A DNA stretch of 64,000 bases from Pseudoalteromonas xiamenensis (GTDB lineage: Bacteria; Pseudomonadota; Gammaproteobacteria; Enterobacterales; Alteromonadaceae), in the NCBI RefSeq assembly GCF_042431545.1, contig NZ_JBHLYX010000031.1. The stretch is one strand, 5' to 3'. Positions 9,061-17,148 of the stretch are shown here, piece after piece. Each line of letters opens with the position of its first letter. Position 1 is the first letter of the stretch. Both the position numbers and the translations under genes were made by a program. The notes under the pieces were generated by a model. It was given only the letters and a program-made list of their open reading frames with translations. It made no database searches and was not told where the DNA came from.

Positions 9061-10500
9061 ATGGAATTATCACGTCTACAACACCTTACAGAAGCTAAAG
9101 TGCTGGTGGTCGGCGATGTCATGTTGGATCGCTATTGGCATGGTGACACTGGGCGTATTTCGCCAGAAGCACCAGTGCCGGTTGTAAAGGTCAGTAAAGT
9201 TGAAGACAAAGCCGGTGGCGCAGCGAATGTGGCAAAAAATATTGCACATTTGGATGGTCAAGTCGGCTTGCTAGGTCTTATTGGCCATGATACGGACGGT
9301 ATCGCGCTTGAAAAAACCTTAGAACAAGACCATATCGCTTCGCAGCTTGTTAAAGTTGAAGGCTATCCAACTATCGCCAAAATGCGCGTGATTTCGCGTC
9401 ATCAGCAAGTTGTTCGGCTAGATATGGAAGAAACGTTTACCCAAGCACACAGTGAAAGCTTGCTTGAACGTTTGAAAACGGTTGTTGACGATTATGACAT
9501 CGTGTTGTTCTCGGATTACAACAAAGGCGCTCTCGCGTCGATTGAAGCAATGATTGACGTTGCGAAAGCGGCAGGCAAGTTTGTGCTTATCGATCCTAAG
9601 TCGCACGATTTAGCCCGCTATCGCGGCGCGAATATTGTCACGCCTAACTTAAACGAATTTAAGTTAGCGGGAGGCTTGGTCGACAGCGAAGAGTTACTTA
9701 CTCAAAGTGCCCGCGATTTGATTACATCAGCAGGCATTGAGGCCATGCTGCTGACGCGTTCAGAGCAAGGGATGTCGCTGATTACGGCGACAGAAAAATA
9801 CGACTTTGCCGCTCAAGTGCTTGAAGTTAGTGATGTAACAGGCGCTGGTGACACGGTAATTGCAACACTAGCCGTTATGTTGGGTGCAGGTATGCCTGCA
9901 AAAGACGCGGTAGAAATGGCGAATTTAGCAGCCGGTATAGCCGTTGGTAAACTGGGCGCAGCGACCGTATCGCCAGAAGAGTTGAGCCGTAAGTTAGGCC
10001 AGTATTTAAGAGCGACGGGTGAGCACTATCAAACCCCATTTGACGATGTGCTAAAACACATCGAATTTGCGAAACAAAATGGAGAGAAAATAGTGTTCAC
10101 CAATGGGTGTTTCGACATTCTTCATGCGGGTCATGTACGTTATCTTGCTCAAGCCAAAGCGCGCGGTGACCGATTAGTCGTTGGTTTGAATAACGATGAG
10201 TCGATTAAGCGACTTAAAGGTGCGGATAGACCGATCAATCCTTTAAATGAGCGAGCCATGGTACTTTCGGCGTTGGCGTCAGTGGATTGGGTTATTCCAT
10301 TTGGTAGCGTGGAGGAAAACGATACTCCTGCGGCGCTAATTGAGAAAGTGAATCCTCATGTTCTAGTGAAAGGCGGGGATTACACGGTTGAGCAAATTGC
10401 GGGTGCTGACTTTGTATTAAGTCAAGGTGGTGAAGTCGAAGTACTCACATTTCTGGATGGTTGTTCAACATCAAACGTGATTAAAAAAATTAAGGCGTAA
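9061..10500 (+). CDS. hldE: Bifunctional heptose 7-phosphate kinase / heptose 1-phosphate adenylyltransferase HldE
   Basis: HldE phosphorylates heptose 7-phosphate at C1 and later adenylates heptose 1-phosphate to ADP-heptose. Residues 1 to about 320 form the PfkB-type kinase (VVGDVMLDRYWHG, DVTGAGDTV with the catalytic Asp); residues from about 340 form the cytidylyltransferase-like domain (FTNGCFDILHAGHVRYL, HxGH motif). At 479 residues it is full length (E. coli 477). Together with gmhA and gmhB in this window, it supplies every step to ADP-D-glycero-heptose; the epimerase hldD is not here. Confidence 0.97.
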   Translation: MELSRLQHLTEAKVLVVGDVMLDRYWHGDTGRISPEAPVPVVKVSKVEDKAGGAANVAKNIAHLDGQVGLLGLIGHDTDGIALEKTLEQDHIASQLVKVEGYPTIAKMRVISRHQQVVRLDMEETFTQAHSESLLERLKTVVDDYDIVLFSDYNKGALASIEAMIDVAKAAGKFVLIDPKSHDLARYRGANIVTPNLNEFKLAGGLVDSEELLTQSARDLITSAGIEAMLLTRSEQGMSLITATEKYDFAAQVLEVSDVTGAGDTVIATLAVMLGAGMPAKDAVEMANLAAGIAVGKLGAATVSPEELSRKLGQYLRATGEHYQTPFDDVLKHIEFAKQNGEKIVFTNGCFDILHAGHVRYLAQAKARGDRLVVGLNNDESIKRLKGADRPINPLNERAMVLSALASVDWVIPFGSVEENDTPAALIEKVNPHVLVKGGDYTVEQIAGADFVLSQGGEVEVLTFLDGCSTSNVIKKIKA

Positions 10501-10520
10501 GCAATTTTAAATGTCACTCT

Positions 10521-10547
10521 AAAAAGCCGTCACACGACGGCTTTTTT
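10521..10547. terminator. Bidirectional terminator shared by hldE and kdkA
   Basis: Stem AAAAAGCCGTC / GACGGCTTTTT with an ACAC loop. It ends hldE on the plus strand; on the minus strand the last codons of kdkA (from 10530) form one arm of the same hairpin, so the terminator is partly coding. Confidence 0.85.
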
Positions 10548-11258
10548 CATCTCGTCTTCATAGTATTGTTCCAGTGTTTGCCAATTTGTTTCACTGAAAT
10601 AAAAAGTCTCTTGCCTATGCGCTTCTTTGTAAAACGACCGTTTTAATCGCGCCATATTCTCTTTTTGCCATTGAAGTGCGGGCGTTCTGAGTTCACCTCG
10701 GTCAAAATCGATTAGATAAATACAGTTATTGGTCGAAAACAAGATATTGTTGATGTTGAGATCGGCATGATATACGCCAGCTTTGTGGAATTTGGCTATT
10801 GTCGTAGCGATAGCTTCCCATGAGCTGTCACTAATGCGCTGTTTTTGCATGCGTTCACACAACGATTCCGCATTTGCTATTGCTTTAGTCAAAATATCGC
10901 CACGATAAATTAAGCCAGAGCGTTTTACTTGTGCCGCGATCGGTTGTGGTACGGCTAGCCCTTGTGAATGCAAAGCACAGAGCAGTGAAAACTCCTGATA
11001 TACTCTTGTTTTTTCTAGACCTATAAACAAATATTGATCACTCAATATTTTACCAATTAGGCCACCACGCCAGTAGTGTCGGAGTACAGCGATGGTTGAG
11101 TGGGATAATTTCACAAAATACGCGGTAGCACGGCCTTTTTTTTCATTCACGATGGCATTTTGTTCTCGCCAATAGTTTGGATCAAATGACTCCGAGTTCA
11201 ACGCAGAATAATCATCGGCATGAATGAAATAGGTATGGCCTTGCTGTTTAACGTTCAT
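10530..11258 (-). CDS. kdkA: Kdo kinase KdkA
   Basis: KdkA phosphorylates the 4-position of the first Kdo residue of the lipopolysaccharide core, which blocks or replaces a second Kdo in Haemophilus and Vibrio. The 242-residue protein has the family's LRHYWRGGLIGK segment, a kinase-like catalytic loop YHADLNINNILF and the metal motif LIDFDRG. The ATG at 11258 is preferred to a TTG three codons upstream; neither has a clear Shine-Dalgarno. It is transcribed against hldE, and the GT9 gene starts divergently 119 bases away. Confidence 0.92.
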   Translation of the reverse strand: MNVKQQGHTYFIHADDYSALNSESFDPNYWREQNAIVNEKKGRATAYFVKLSHSTIAVLRHYWRGGLIGKILSDQYLFIGLEKTRVYQEFSLLCALHSQGLAVPQPIAAQVKRSGLIYRGDILTKAIANAESLCERMQKQRISDSSWEAIATTIAKFHKAGVYHADLNINNILFSTNNCIYLIDFDRGELRTPALQWQKENMARLKRSFYKEAHRQETFYFSETNWQTLEQYYEDEMKKAVV

Positions 11259-11377
11259 GTATCGCAATTTTTAACTTCAAAACGTTAGTGTATCGTGTTT
11301 TTTCGTCGTCTGAAACTTGCAAAGCATGCTGATTAATTTAAGATCACCGCTCAATTTTATTGCGTATAGAGTTTGTT

Positions 11378-12421
11378 GTGAGCCAAGCCTTCCAGTCTAT
11401 CTGTATTCTTCGCCTTTCAGCCATAGGAGACGTCTGTCATGCTGTCGCCGCGGTTCAAGCCATCCAACGCGCCCATCCTAAGGCGTCTATTACATGGGTG
11501 ATTGGCAAAATAGAAGCCATGATGCTCAAAGACTTACCGGGTGTTGAACTGGTCGTTTTTGATAAAAAACTTGGTAAGCAGGCTTATTCACAGTTAAAAC
11601 AGACTTTTATAGGTCGTCAGTTTGATGTGTTGTTACACATGCAAGTTGCTTTTCGTGCCAATTTGGCAGCACGTTGTATCCCCGCAAAGCAAAAAATCGG
11701 CTTTGATAAAGGTCGCTCAAAGGAACTCCACAGTTTGTTCATTAACAAGCGTATAGCGCCTCAATCTGAACCTCATGTACTAGAGGGGTTTGCTGAGTTC
11801 GCACGAACAATAGGAGTGGAGTTTACTACGCCTACTTGGGAAATGCCGGTAACGCAGCAAGACAGAGACGTGGCTTCACAGTTACTCGAGGGATTAGACC
11901 GTATTTTGGTCATTGCACCAGCCGCTAGCAAAGCGGAGCGTAATTGGTTACCAGAACGCTATGCGGCGCTTGCCGACTACGCCCATAAAAAGGGTTTCTC
12001 AGTTGTGTTAAGTGGTGGTCCAACGGAGCTTGAACGGACGCTCGGTGCACAGATACAGGCGAAGAGTCATGCGCCAATAGTTGATTTAATCGGTAAAACG
12101 TCCTTAAAACAACTGCTGTGCGTGTTAGAACAAGCAAGTTTGGTTGTTGCACCAGATACGGGACCCGCTCACATGGCTGTGACGATGGGGACTCCTGTGA
12201 TAGGGCTATATGCTCATTCGAATCCGAAACGGACTGGTCCATATCTCTACCAAGATTACGTGGTTGAGGTGTATCACGCTAACTTAAAACAACAAAAAGG
12301 CAAAGATGTAGAGCAGTTACCTTGGGGAACGCGTGTTAAAGGACATGACTTAATGGCGCAAATTAAGACCGAAACCGTTCTTGCCATGTTTGACCAAGTT
12401 GTTGAAAAAGAGAGCTTATAA
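11378..12421 (+). CDS. Glycosyltransferase family 9 (heptosyltransferase-like)
   Basis: A GT9 enzyme that probably adds ADP-heptose to the Kdo-lipid A core on the inner membrane's cytoplasmic face. Visible motifs are ILRLSAIGDVCHAVAAVQAI (N-terminal acceptor domain, GDV), IAPAASKAERNWLPERYAAL and VVAPDTGPAHMAVTMGTPVI (donor site). At 347 residues it is closest in style to heptosyltransferase I, but I cannot assign RfaC or RfaF. The likely start is GTG at 11378 with an AGAG six bases upstream; an in-frame TTG at 11360 is possible. Its stop overlaps the gmhB start by one base (TAATG), supporting coupling. Confidence 0.88.
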   Translation: MSQAFQSICILRLSAIGDVCHAVAAVQAIQRAHPKASITWVIGKIEAMMLKDLPGVELVVFDKKLGKQAYSQLKQTFIGRQFDVLLHMQVAFRANLAARCIPAKQKIGFDKGRSKELHSLFINKRIAPQSEPHVLEGFAEFARTIGVEFTTPTWEMPVTQQDRDVASQLLEGLDRILVIAPAASKAERNWLPERYAALADYAHKKGFSVVLSGGPTELERTLGAQIQAKSHAPIVDLIGKTSLKQLLCVLEQASLVVAPDTGPAHMAVTMGTPVIGLYAHSNPKRTGPYLYQDYVVEVYHANLKQQKGKDVEQLPWGTRVKGHDLMAQIKTETVLAMFDQVVEKESL

Positions 12422-12972
12422 TGCAAAAAGCGATTTTTTTAGACCGTGACGGTGTGGTGAATGTAGATCACGCATACGTTCATAAAGCGGACGATTTTCA
12501 GTTCATTGAAGGTGTGTTTGAAGCCTGCAAACTATTCCAAGCAAATGGTTACGCACTCGTTATTGTAACGAATCAATCCGGTATTGGCCGAGGCTACTAC
12601 AGCGAAGCTCAATTTCATGAACTAACGAACTGGATGTGTGAGGAATTTCAACGCCATGGCGTTGAAATCACCGGCGTGTACTTTTGCCCCCATCACCCTA
12701 AAAATGCGCAGGGTGAGTACCTACGTGAGTGTGATTGCCGTAAGCCTTATCCCGGGATGTTACTGCAAGCTGCGAACGAACATGTCTTAGATTTAGCCAG
12801 TAGCGTTATGGTCGGTGATAAATCGTCTGATATGGAAGCTGCTCACGCAGCTGGCGTACCTAACCGAGTCTTAGTGCGCTCTGGTCAAAAAATTAGTGAG
12901 TCGTGTCAAGCATTGGCGACTCATGTTGTTGATAGCCTTGCGGAAGTACCAACAACGCTTGGTTTGAAGTAA
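12421..12972 (+). CDS. gmhB: D-glycero-D-manno-heptose 1,7-bisphosphate phosphatase GmhB
   Basis: HAD-superfamily phosphatase that removes the 7-phosphate of heptose 1,7-bisphosphate between the two HldE reactions. The 183 residues show the nucleophile motif FLDRDGVVN, VTNQSGIGRGYY, the zinc-binding loop with Cys and His (FCPHHP...CDCRKPYP) and the terminal MVGDKSSDMEAA. It is translationally coupled to the upstream GT9 gene and completes heptose precursor supply within 5 kb. Confidence 0.95.
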   Translation: MQKAIFLDRDGVVNVDHAYVHKADDFQFIEGVFEACKLFQANGYALVIVTNQSGIGRGYYSEAQFHELTNWMCEEFQRHGVEITGVYFCPHHPKNAQGEYLRECDCRKPYPGMLLQAANEHVLDLASSVMVGDKSSDMEAAHAAGVPNRVLVRSGQKISESCQALATHVVDSLAEVPTTLGLK

Positions 12973-13042
12973 TCAATACCATTGAGATTTTATGCTGTAC
13001 CCGTGCATTAGCAGCATTTACCTTTTACAATAACCATAATTT

Positions 13043-13068
13043 CTAATCTTGTATGATGACAAGATTAG
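13043..13068. promoter_or_regulatory. Perfect 10-base inverted repeat in the kbl leader
   Basis: CTAATCTTGT, a six-base spacer (ATGATG), then ACAAGATTAG: a perfect dyad ending 24 bases before the kbl ATG. No T run follows, so it is not a terminator. It contains a TATGAT (13052-13057) that could be a -10 box. An operator for a regulator of threonine breakdown, or a 5' UTR hairpin, would both fit. Confidence 0.5.
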
Positions 13069-13092
13069 CCGTGCAAAATATGGAGAGAACAC

Positions 13093-14289
13093 ATGCGAGC
13101 AGCGGCATTTTATAGCCAAATTCAGCAGCAACTTGAAGAAGTGAAAGCGGAAGGTCTGTACAAAAACGAGCGTATTATTACGTCTTCACAGCAGGCAGAA
13201 ATCGAAGTATCGACAGGCGAAAAAGTAATTAACTTTTGTGCCAACAACTACTTAGGTCTTGCTAATAATCCTGAGCTTATTGCGGCTGCTCAACAAGGGC
13301 TCAACGATCATGGTTTTGGTGTAGCTTCAGTACGTTTTATCTGTGGTACGCAAGATATCCACAAAACACTTGAATCAAAAATCAGCCATTTTTTACAAAC
13401 GGAAGACACCATTCTGTACTCTTCTTGTTTTGATGCCAACGCAGGTTTGTTCGAAACGATCTTAGGTCCAGATGACGCTATCATTAGTGATGCGTTAAAC
13501 CATGCTTCAATCATTGATGGTGTCCGTCTTTGTAAAGCAAAACGCTTCCGTTATTCAAACAATGATATGGCTGACCTAGAGCAGCAACTTATTGCAGCAA
13601 ACGAAGCTGGTGCAAAAGTGAAGCTTATCGCGACGGATGGCGTTTTCTCTATGGATGGCGTGATCTGTAACTTGCAAGCGGTTTGTGATCTTGCGGACAA
13701 ATACGATGCATTAGTGATGGTGGATGATTCACACGCGGTTGGGTTTGTAGGTGAAAACGGTCGTGGTACACCAGAATATTGCGGTGTTTTGGGTCGTGTA
13801 GATATTATCACTGGTACGTTAGGTAAAGCGCTCGGTGGTGCATCTGGTGGTTATACATCAGGTCGTAAAGAAATTGTTGAGTGGTTACGTCAACGCTCAC
13901 GTCCATATTTATTCTCTAACTCACTTGCTCCATCGATTGTAACAGCATCGATTAAAGTCATCGACATGATGGAACAAGGTAAGGCGCTTCGCGATACTCT
14001 TTGGGATAACGCAGCGTATTTCCGTACCAAGATGGAAGCGGCTGGCTTTACGTGCGCAGGTAAAGATCACGCAATCATCCCTGTCATGTTGGGTGACGCT
14101 AAAGTTGCTGCAAACATGGCTGAAAAGTTGCTCGCAGAAGGCATCTATGTAACAGGTTTCTCATTCCCTGTCGTCCCGAAGGGTCAAGCTCGTATTCGTA
14201 CACAAATTTCTGCAGCTCATACCAAAGCGCAATTGGATAAAGCGATTGAAGCATTCACGCGTATTGGTAAAGAGTTAGGCGTTATCTAA
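13093..14289 (+). CDS. kbl: Glycine C-acetyltransferase (2-amino-3-ketobutyrate CoA ligase) Kbl
   Basis: PLP enzyme that cleaves 2-amino-3-ketobutyrate with CoA to glycine and acetyl-CoA, the second step of threonine catabolism. The 398 residues equal the E. coli length. Visible are NFCANNYLGLANNPEL, DDSHAVGFVGENGRG and the PLP lysine in TGTLGKALGGASGGYTSG. A GGAGAG lies just upstream of the ATG. tdh follows after 44 bases, but a strong terminator hairpin stands between them. Confidence 0.97.
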   Translation: MRAAAFYSQIQQQLEEVKAEGLYKNERIITSSQQAEIEVSTGEKVINFCANNYLGLANNPELIAAAQQGLNDHGFGVASVRFICGTQDIHKTLESKISHFLQTEDTILYSSCFDANAGLFETILGPDDAIISDALNHASIIDGVRLCKAKRFRYSNNDMADLEQQLIAANEAGAKVKLIATDGVFSMDGVICNLQAVCDLADKYDALVMVDDSHAVGFVGENGRGTPEYCGVLGRVDIITGTLGKALGGASGGYTSGRKEIVEWLRQRSRPYLFSNSLAPSIVTASIKVIDMMEQGKALRDTLWDNAAYFRTKMEAAGFTCAGKDHAIIPVMLGDAKVAANMAEKLLAEGIYVTGFSFPVVPKGQARIRTQISAAHTKAQLDKAIEAFTRIGKELGVI

Positions 14290-14293
14290 ACTT

Positions 14294-14320
14294 AATGGTG
14301 GGCAATCCCACCATTTTTTT
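14294..14320 (+). terminator. Intercistronic terminator between kbl and tdh
   Basis: Nine-base perfect stem AATGGTGGG / CCCACCATT, loop CAAT, followed by a T run ending at 14320. It starts four bases after the kbl stop and 14 bases before the tdh ATG, whose AAAGAG ribosome-binding site directly follows the T run. Partial termination would give less tdh than kbl message. Confidence 0.85.
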
Positions 14321-14333
14321 AAAGAGTAAAATC

Positions 14334-15359
14334 ATGAAAGCATTGTCTAAATTGAAAGCGGAACCAGGGATTTGGATGACCGATGCGCCTAAGCCGGAAG
14401 TAGGCCACAATGATCTATTAATCAAAATCCGTAAGACAGCGATTTGCGGTACGGACGTACATATTTACAAATGGGATGATTGGGCGCAAAAGACGATTCC
14501 TACCCCGATGGTTGTCGGCCATGAATACGTCGGTGAAGTCGTGGACATGGGTCAAGAAGTTCGCGGTTTTAAAGTGGGTGACCGTGTATCTGGTGAAGGT
14601 CACATCACGTGTGGATATTGCCGCAACTGCCGTGCAGGTCGAGTGCATTTATGTCGTAATACAATTGGGGTAGGGGTAAATCGCGAAGGTTCGTTCGCTG
14701 AATACCTTGTTATTCCAGCTTATAACGCCTTTAAAATTCCAGACAACATTTCCGATGATTTAGCGTCAATTTTTGACCCATTTGGTAACGCTGTGCATAC
14801 GGCGTTGTCTTTTGATTTAGTTGGTGAAGATGTGCTTATCACTGGTGCGGGTCCAATCGGGATTATGGCAGCGGCGGTGGCTAAGCATGTGGGTGCTCGT
14901 CATGTCGTCATTACGGATGTGAATGAATACCGTTTAAGCCTTGCTAAGCAAATGGGCGCGACGCGCGCAGTCAATGTGGCGAAAGAGAACCTTAAAGACG
15001 TCATGAAAGACCTTGGCATGACCGAAGGGTTCGATATTGGTCTTGAAATGTCAGGCGTTCCAAGTGCATTCAATGCAATGCTTAACAGCATGAATCACGG
15101 TGGTAAAATCGCAATGTTGGGTATTCCGCCATCAGACATGGCAATTGATTGGAACCAAGTGATCTTTAAAGGTCTTGTCATTAAAGGTATCTACGGTCGT
15201 GAAATGTTTGAAACGTGGTATAAAATGGCAAGCTTGATCCAGTCTGGTTTAAATCTGGACCCGATTATCACACATCGTTTCCATATCGATGATTTCCAAG
15301 AAGGCTTCGACACGATGATTTCTGGCCAATCAGGTAAAGTCATCTTAAACTGGGACTAA
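14334..15359 (+). CDS. tdh: L-threonine 3-dehydrogenase Tdh
   Basis: NAD-dependent zinc dehydrogenase that oxidises L-threonine to 2-amino-3-ketobutyrate, which Kbl then cleaves. From the ATG at 14334 it is 341 residues, as in E. coli. Catalytic zinc ligands are in AICGTDVHIYKWDDWAQ and VGHEYVG; four Cys in CGYCRNCRAGRVHLC bind structural zinc; ITGAGPIGIMAAA is the Rossmann motif. An open frame runs 13 codons further upstream but crosses the terminator hairpin and is not conserved. AAAGAG precedes the ATG. Confidence 0.97.
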   Translation: MKALSKLKAEPGIWMTDAPKPEVGHNDLLIKIRKTAICGTDVHIYKWDDWAQKTIPTPMVVGHEYVGEVVDMGQEVRGFKVGDRVSGEGHITCGYCRNCRAGRVHLCRNTIGVGVNREGSFAEYLVIPAYNAFKIPDNISDDLASIFDPFGNAVHTALSFDLVGEDVLITGAGPIGIMAAAVAKHVGARHVVITDVNEYRLSLAKQMGATRAVNVAKENLKDVMKDLGMTEGFDIGLEMSGVPSAFNAMLNSMNHGGKIAMLGIPPSDMAIDWNQVIFKGLVIKGIYGREMFETWYKMASLIQSGLNLDPIITHRFHIDDFQEGFDTMISGQSGKVILNWD

Positions 15360-15369
15360 CCACGTTATT

Positions 15370-15392
15370 AAAGGTGGTGCAAACCACCTTTT
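15370..15392 (+). terminator. Terminator after tdh
   Basis: Nine-base stem AAAGGTGGT / ACCACCTTT around GCAA, 10 bases after the tdh stop. The T tract is short (TTT then C), so it may be leaky; glpE begins about 95 bases later. Confidence 0.6.
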
Positions 15393-15485
15393 CACGCCGT
15401 GTTACAGTGCTTTTAAAATTCAATGAATTGGGTTTCTTACCATTCAAAATCGCGAAGCACAATCAATGAGTTAAATTGAGGATAT

Positions 15486-15803
15486 ATGTCTTTTAAACAC
15501 ATTTCTGTTGCTGAAGTGCGCAATCGTTTAGATTCTGGCGAATTAGTCATCGCGGATATTCGTGATGCGGGATCCTTTGCAAGCGGTCGTATCCCAGGTG
15601 CAGAGAACCTATCTAACGCAAACCTCGCGCAGTTTATGCAGGATAAAGAGTTTGATGATGCGATTGTGGTTGTGTGCTACCACGGTATCAGCTCGCAAGG
15701 CGCGGCTAACTATCTGTCTGAGCAGGGGTTTGAAAACGTGTTCAGTATGGATGGCGGATTTACACAATGGGCATCGGAGTGTGCTGATTGCGTGGAACGC
15801 TAG
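15486..15803 (+). CDS. glpE: Thiosulfate sulfurtransferase GlpE
   Basis: Single-domain rhodanese that transfers sulfane sulfur from thiosulfate to cyanide or thioredoxin in the cytoplasm. The 105 residues include the active-site loop VVCYHGISSQGAA with the catalytic Cys, and MDGGFTQWA near the C-terminus. It matches E. coli GlpE in length (108) and in being next to glpG. The glpG frame begins inside its last codons, so the two are coupled. The glycerol repressor glpR found with them in E. coli is not here. Confidence 0.95.
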   Translation: MSFKHISVAEVRNRLDSGELVIADIRDAGSFASGRIPGAENLSNANLAQFMQDKEFDDAIVVVCYHGISSQGAANYLSEQGFENVFSMDGGFTQWASECADCVER

Positions 15804-16621
15804 TTCGGCTAGGTGAATACAACCGCCCTCGCTTACTACAAGGGGTGGTTGACTACCTAAAAACTCAACATATCGACGTCACGATCCGCGTGCTTGATGG
15901 CCAAACGGCTGAGCTTTGGGTGCAAGACTCGCATCTAGAAAAAGCACTTCCGATTTGGCAGCAGTTTATTCGAGATCCACACGCTCAGCAGTTTCAAGAC
16001 GCAGCGTGGGCACTTAACCAAACGTCACCGCTGTTTACTTACCCCAGCAGTTCACTCAATTTAATGTCTCGAGCTAAAGCGTTAGATCCGTTTGTATTCT
16101 TGACGGCTTTGATATGTTTCGTGACGTTTTTCAGCCTACATCTTGTTGCTCCAGAAGCTACCTTTCACACCTTTCAATTTGAAAAAAGTAATGCATTTCA
16201 TTGGTTTTCGCCTGTGTTTCTGCATTTTGATGTTCTGCATCTTGTGTTTAACTTAATGTGGTGGATTTATTTGGGCGATAAAATTGCAAAGCAATTTAGT
16301 CTGCTAACCTTAATTACTCTTTTTGCCTGTAGTGCATTAGCCAGCAATTGGATGCAATATCTGATAGTTGATGCAAATTTTGGTGGGATGAGTGGGGTGG
16401 TGTATGCGCTGTGTGGGTTTTTGTGGCTGAATCATAGCCGTTATCCTCACGGACCGATGCTACTTCCTAAGGCTATGATTGGATTAATGTTAGTATGGAT
16501 GCTCGTCGGGTTTGCAGACATACTCTATGTCAGCATGGCCAATTGGGCACACTTATTTGGCCTTATCGTTGGTGGCCTACTAGGCTGGGGTTGGGGAAAG
16601 CCTAGTGGTACAAGTACTTAG
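15788..16621 (+). CDS. glpG: Rhomboid intramembrane serine protease GlpG
   Basis: Six-helix inner membrane protease that cuts transmembrane substrates. The N-terminal cytoplasmic domain (to about residue 90) precedes the core: HLVFNLMWWIYLGDKIAKQF, the catalytic Ser in FGGMSGVVYALCGF, and the catalytic His in SMANWAHLFGLIVGG. The 277-residue length equals E. coli (276). The only start that gives the full N-terminal domain is a TTG at 15788, inside the end of glpE (16-base overlap). Its stop overlaps the end of the convergent FliL-like gene by 20 bases. Confidence 0.93.
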   Translation: MRGTLVRLGEYNRPRLLQGVVDYLKTQHIDVTIRVLDGQTAELWVQDSHLEKALPIWQQFIRDPHAQQFQDAAWALNQTSPLFTYPSSSLNLMSRAKALDPFVFLTALICFVTFFSLHLVAPEATFHTFQFEKSNAFHWFSPVFLHFDVLHLVFNLMWWIYLGDKIAKQFSLLTLITLFACSALASNWMQYLIVDANFGGMSGVVYALCGFLWLNHSRYPHGPMLLPKAMIGLMLVWMLVGFADILYVSMANWAHLFGLIVGGLLGWGWGKPSGTST

Positions 16622-16991
16622 TAAACAACACTTCGCGAATAATCTCATCACCCGTTTCTTCTTTGAGAAGCGCTTTTAATTTTTCCGCACAACGCTTGCG
16701 AATTTCTTCTCGTCCTGTGAGTGACTTAATTGATTCTTCTGGTTCTTTACTTAAAATCTGAACAATTGCGTCACGCAATAATGGGGTGTGGTGTTCGACA
16801 ACCGGAATACTCGAAACATCTTTCAGCATCAGGTCGACCGTTACGCGCACGTACCCAAGCTTTTTACTGTTTTGCCCAATGTAATTGGTGATGATGTCTG
16901 GTTCAAAACCAAAATAACCAACGTTTGAGTCCGCTTTTGCGGTTGGTAAAAACAGCACCAATGAAAATAAAAGGGCTAGCAGATGCTTCAT
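16602..16991 (-). CDS. FliL-like periplasmic protein
   Basis: A 129-residue protein resembling the C-terminal domain of the flagellar stator-associated protein FliL (GYVRVTVDLMLKD, HHTPLLRDAIVQILS, LKALLKEETG...VLFTKYLY). True FliL has an N-terminal membrane anchor; here an apparent signal peptide (LLALLFSLVLFLPTAKA) would release it into the periplasm. Such FliL-related proteins occur beside glpG in related bacteria, away from flagellar operons. The role is unknown; a link to motility is inference from the fold family only. Confidence 0.75.
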   Translation of the reverse strand: MKHLLALLFSLVLFLPTAKADSNVGYFGFEPDIITNYIGQNSKKLGYVRVTVDLMLKDVSSIPVVEHHTPLLRDAIVQILSKEPEESIKSLTGREEIRKRCAEKLKALLKEETGDEIIREVLFTKYLYH

Positions 16992-17148
16992 AATGACTTG
17001 ATATTCCTACTAACTAGTACATTTCTGCAGTAAGTGTATACGCATTTAATCTTAAAAGACAGGTGTCTTGTGATTTTCCGAGCAGGCTTTTGGATGGGCT
17101 GTGAGGATGATATGATGCGCGAGTGTTTTACATTTCAAGTGAATTGAT

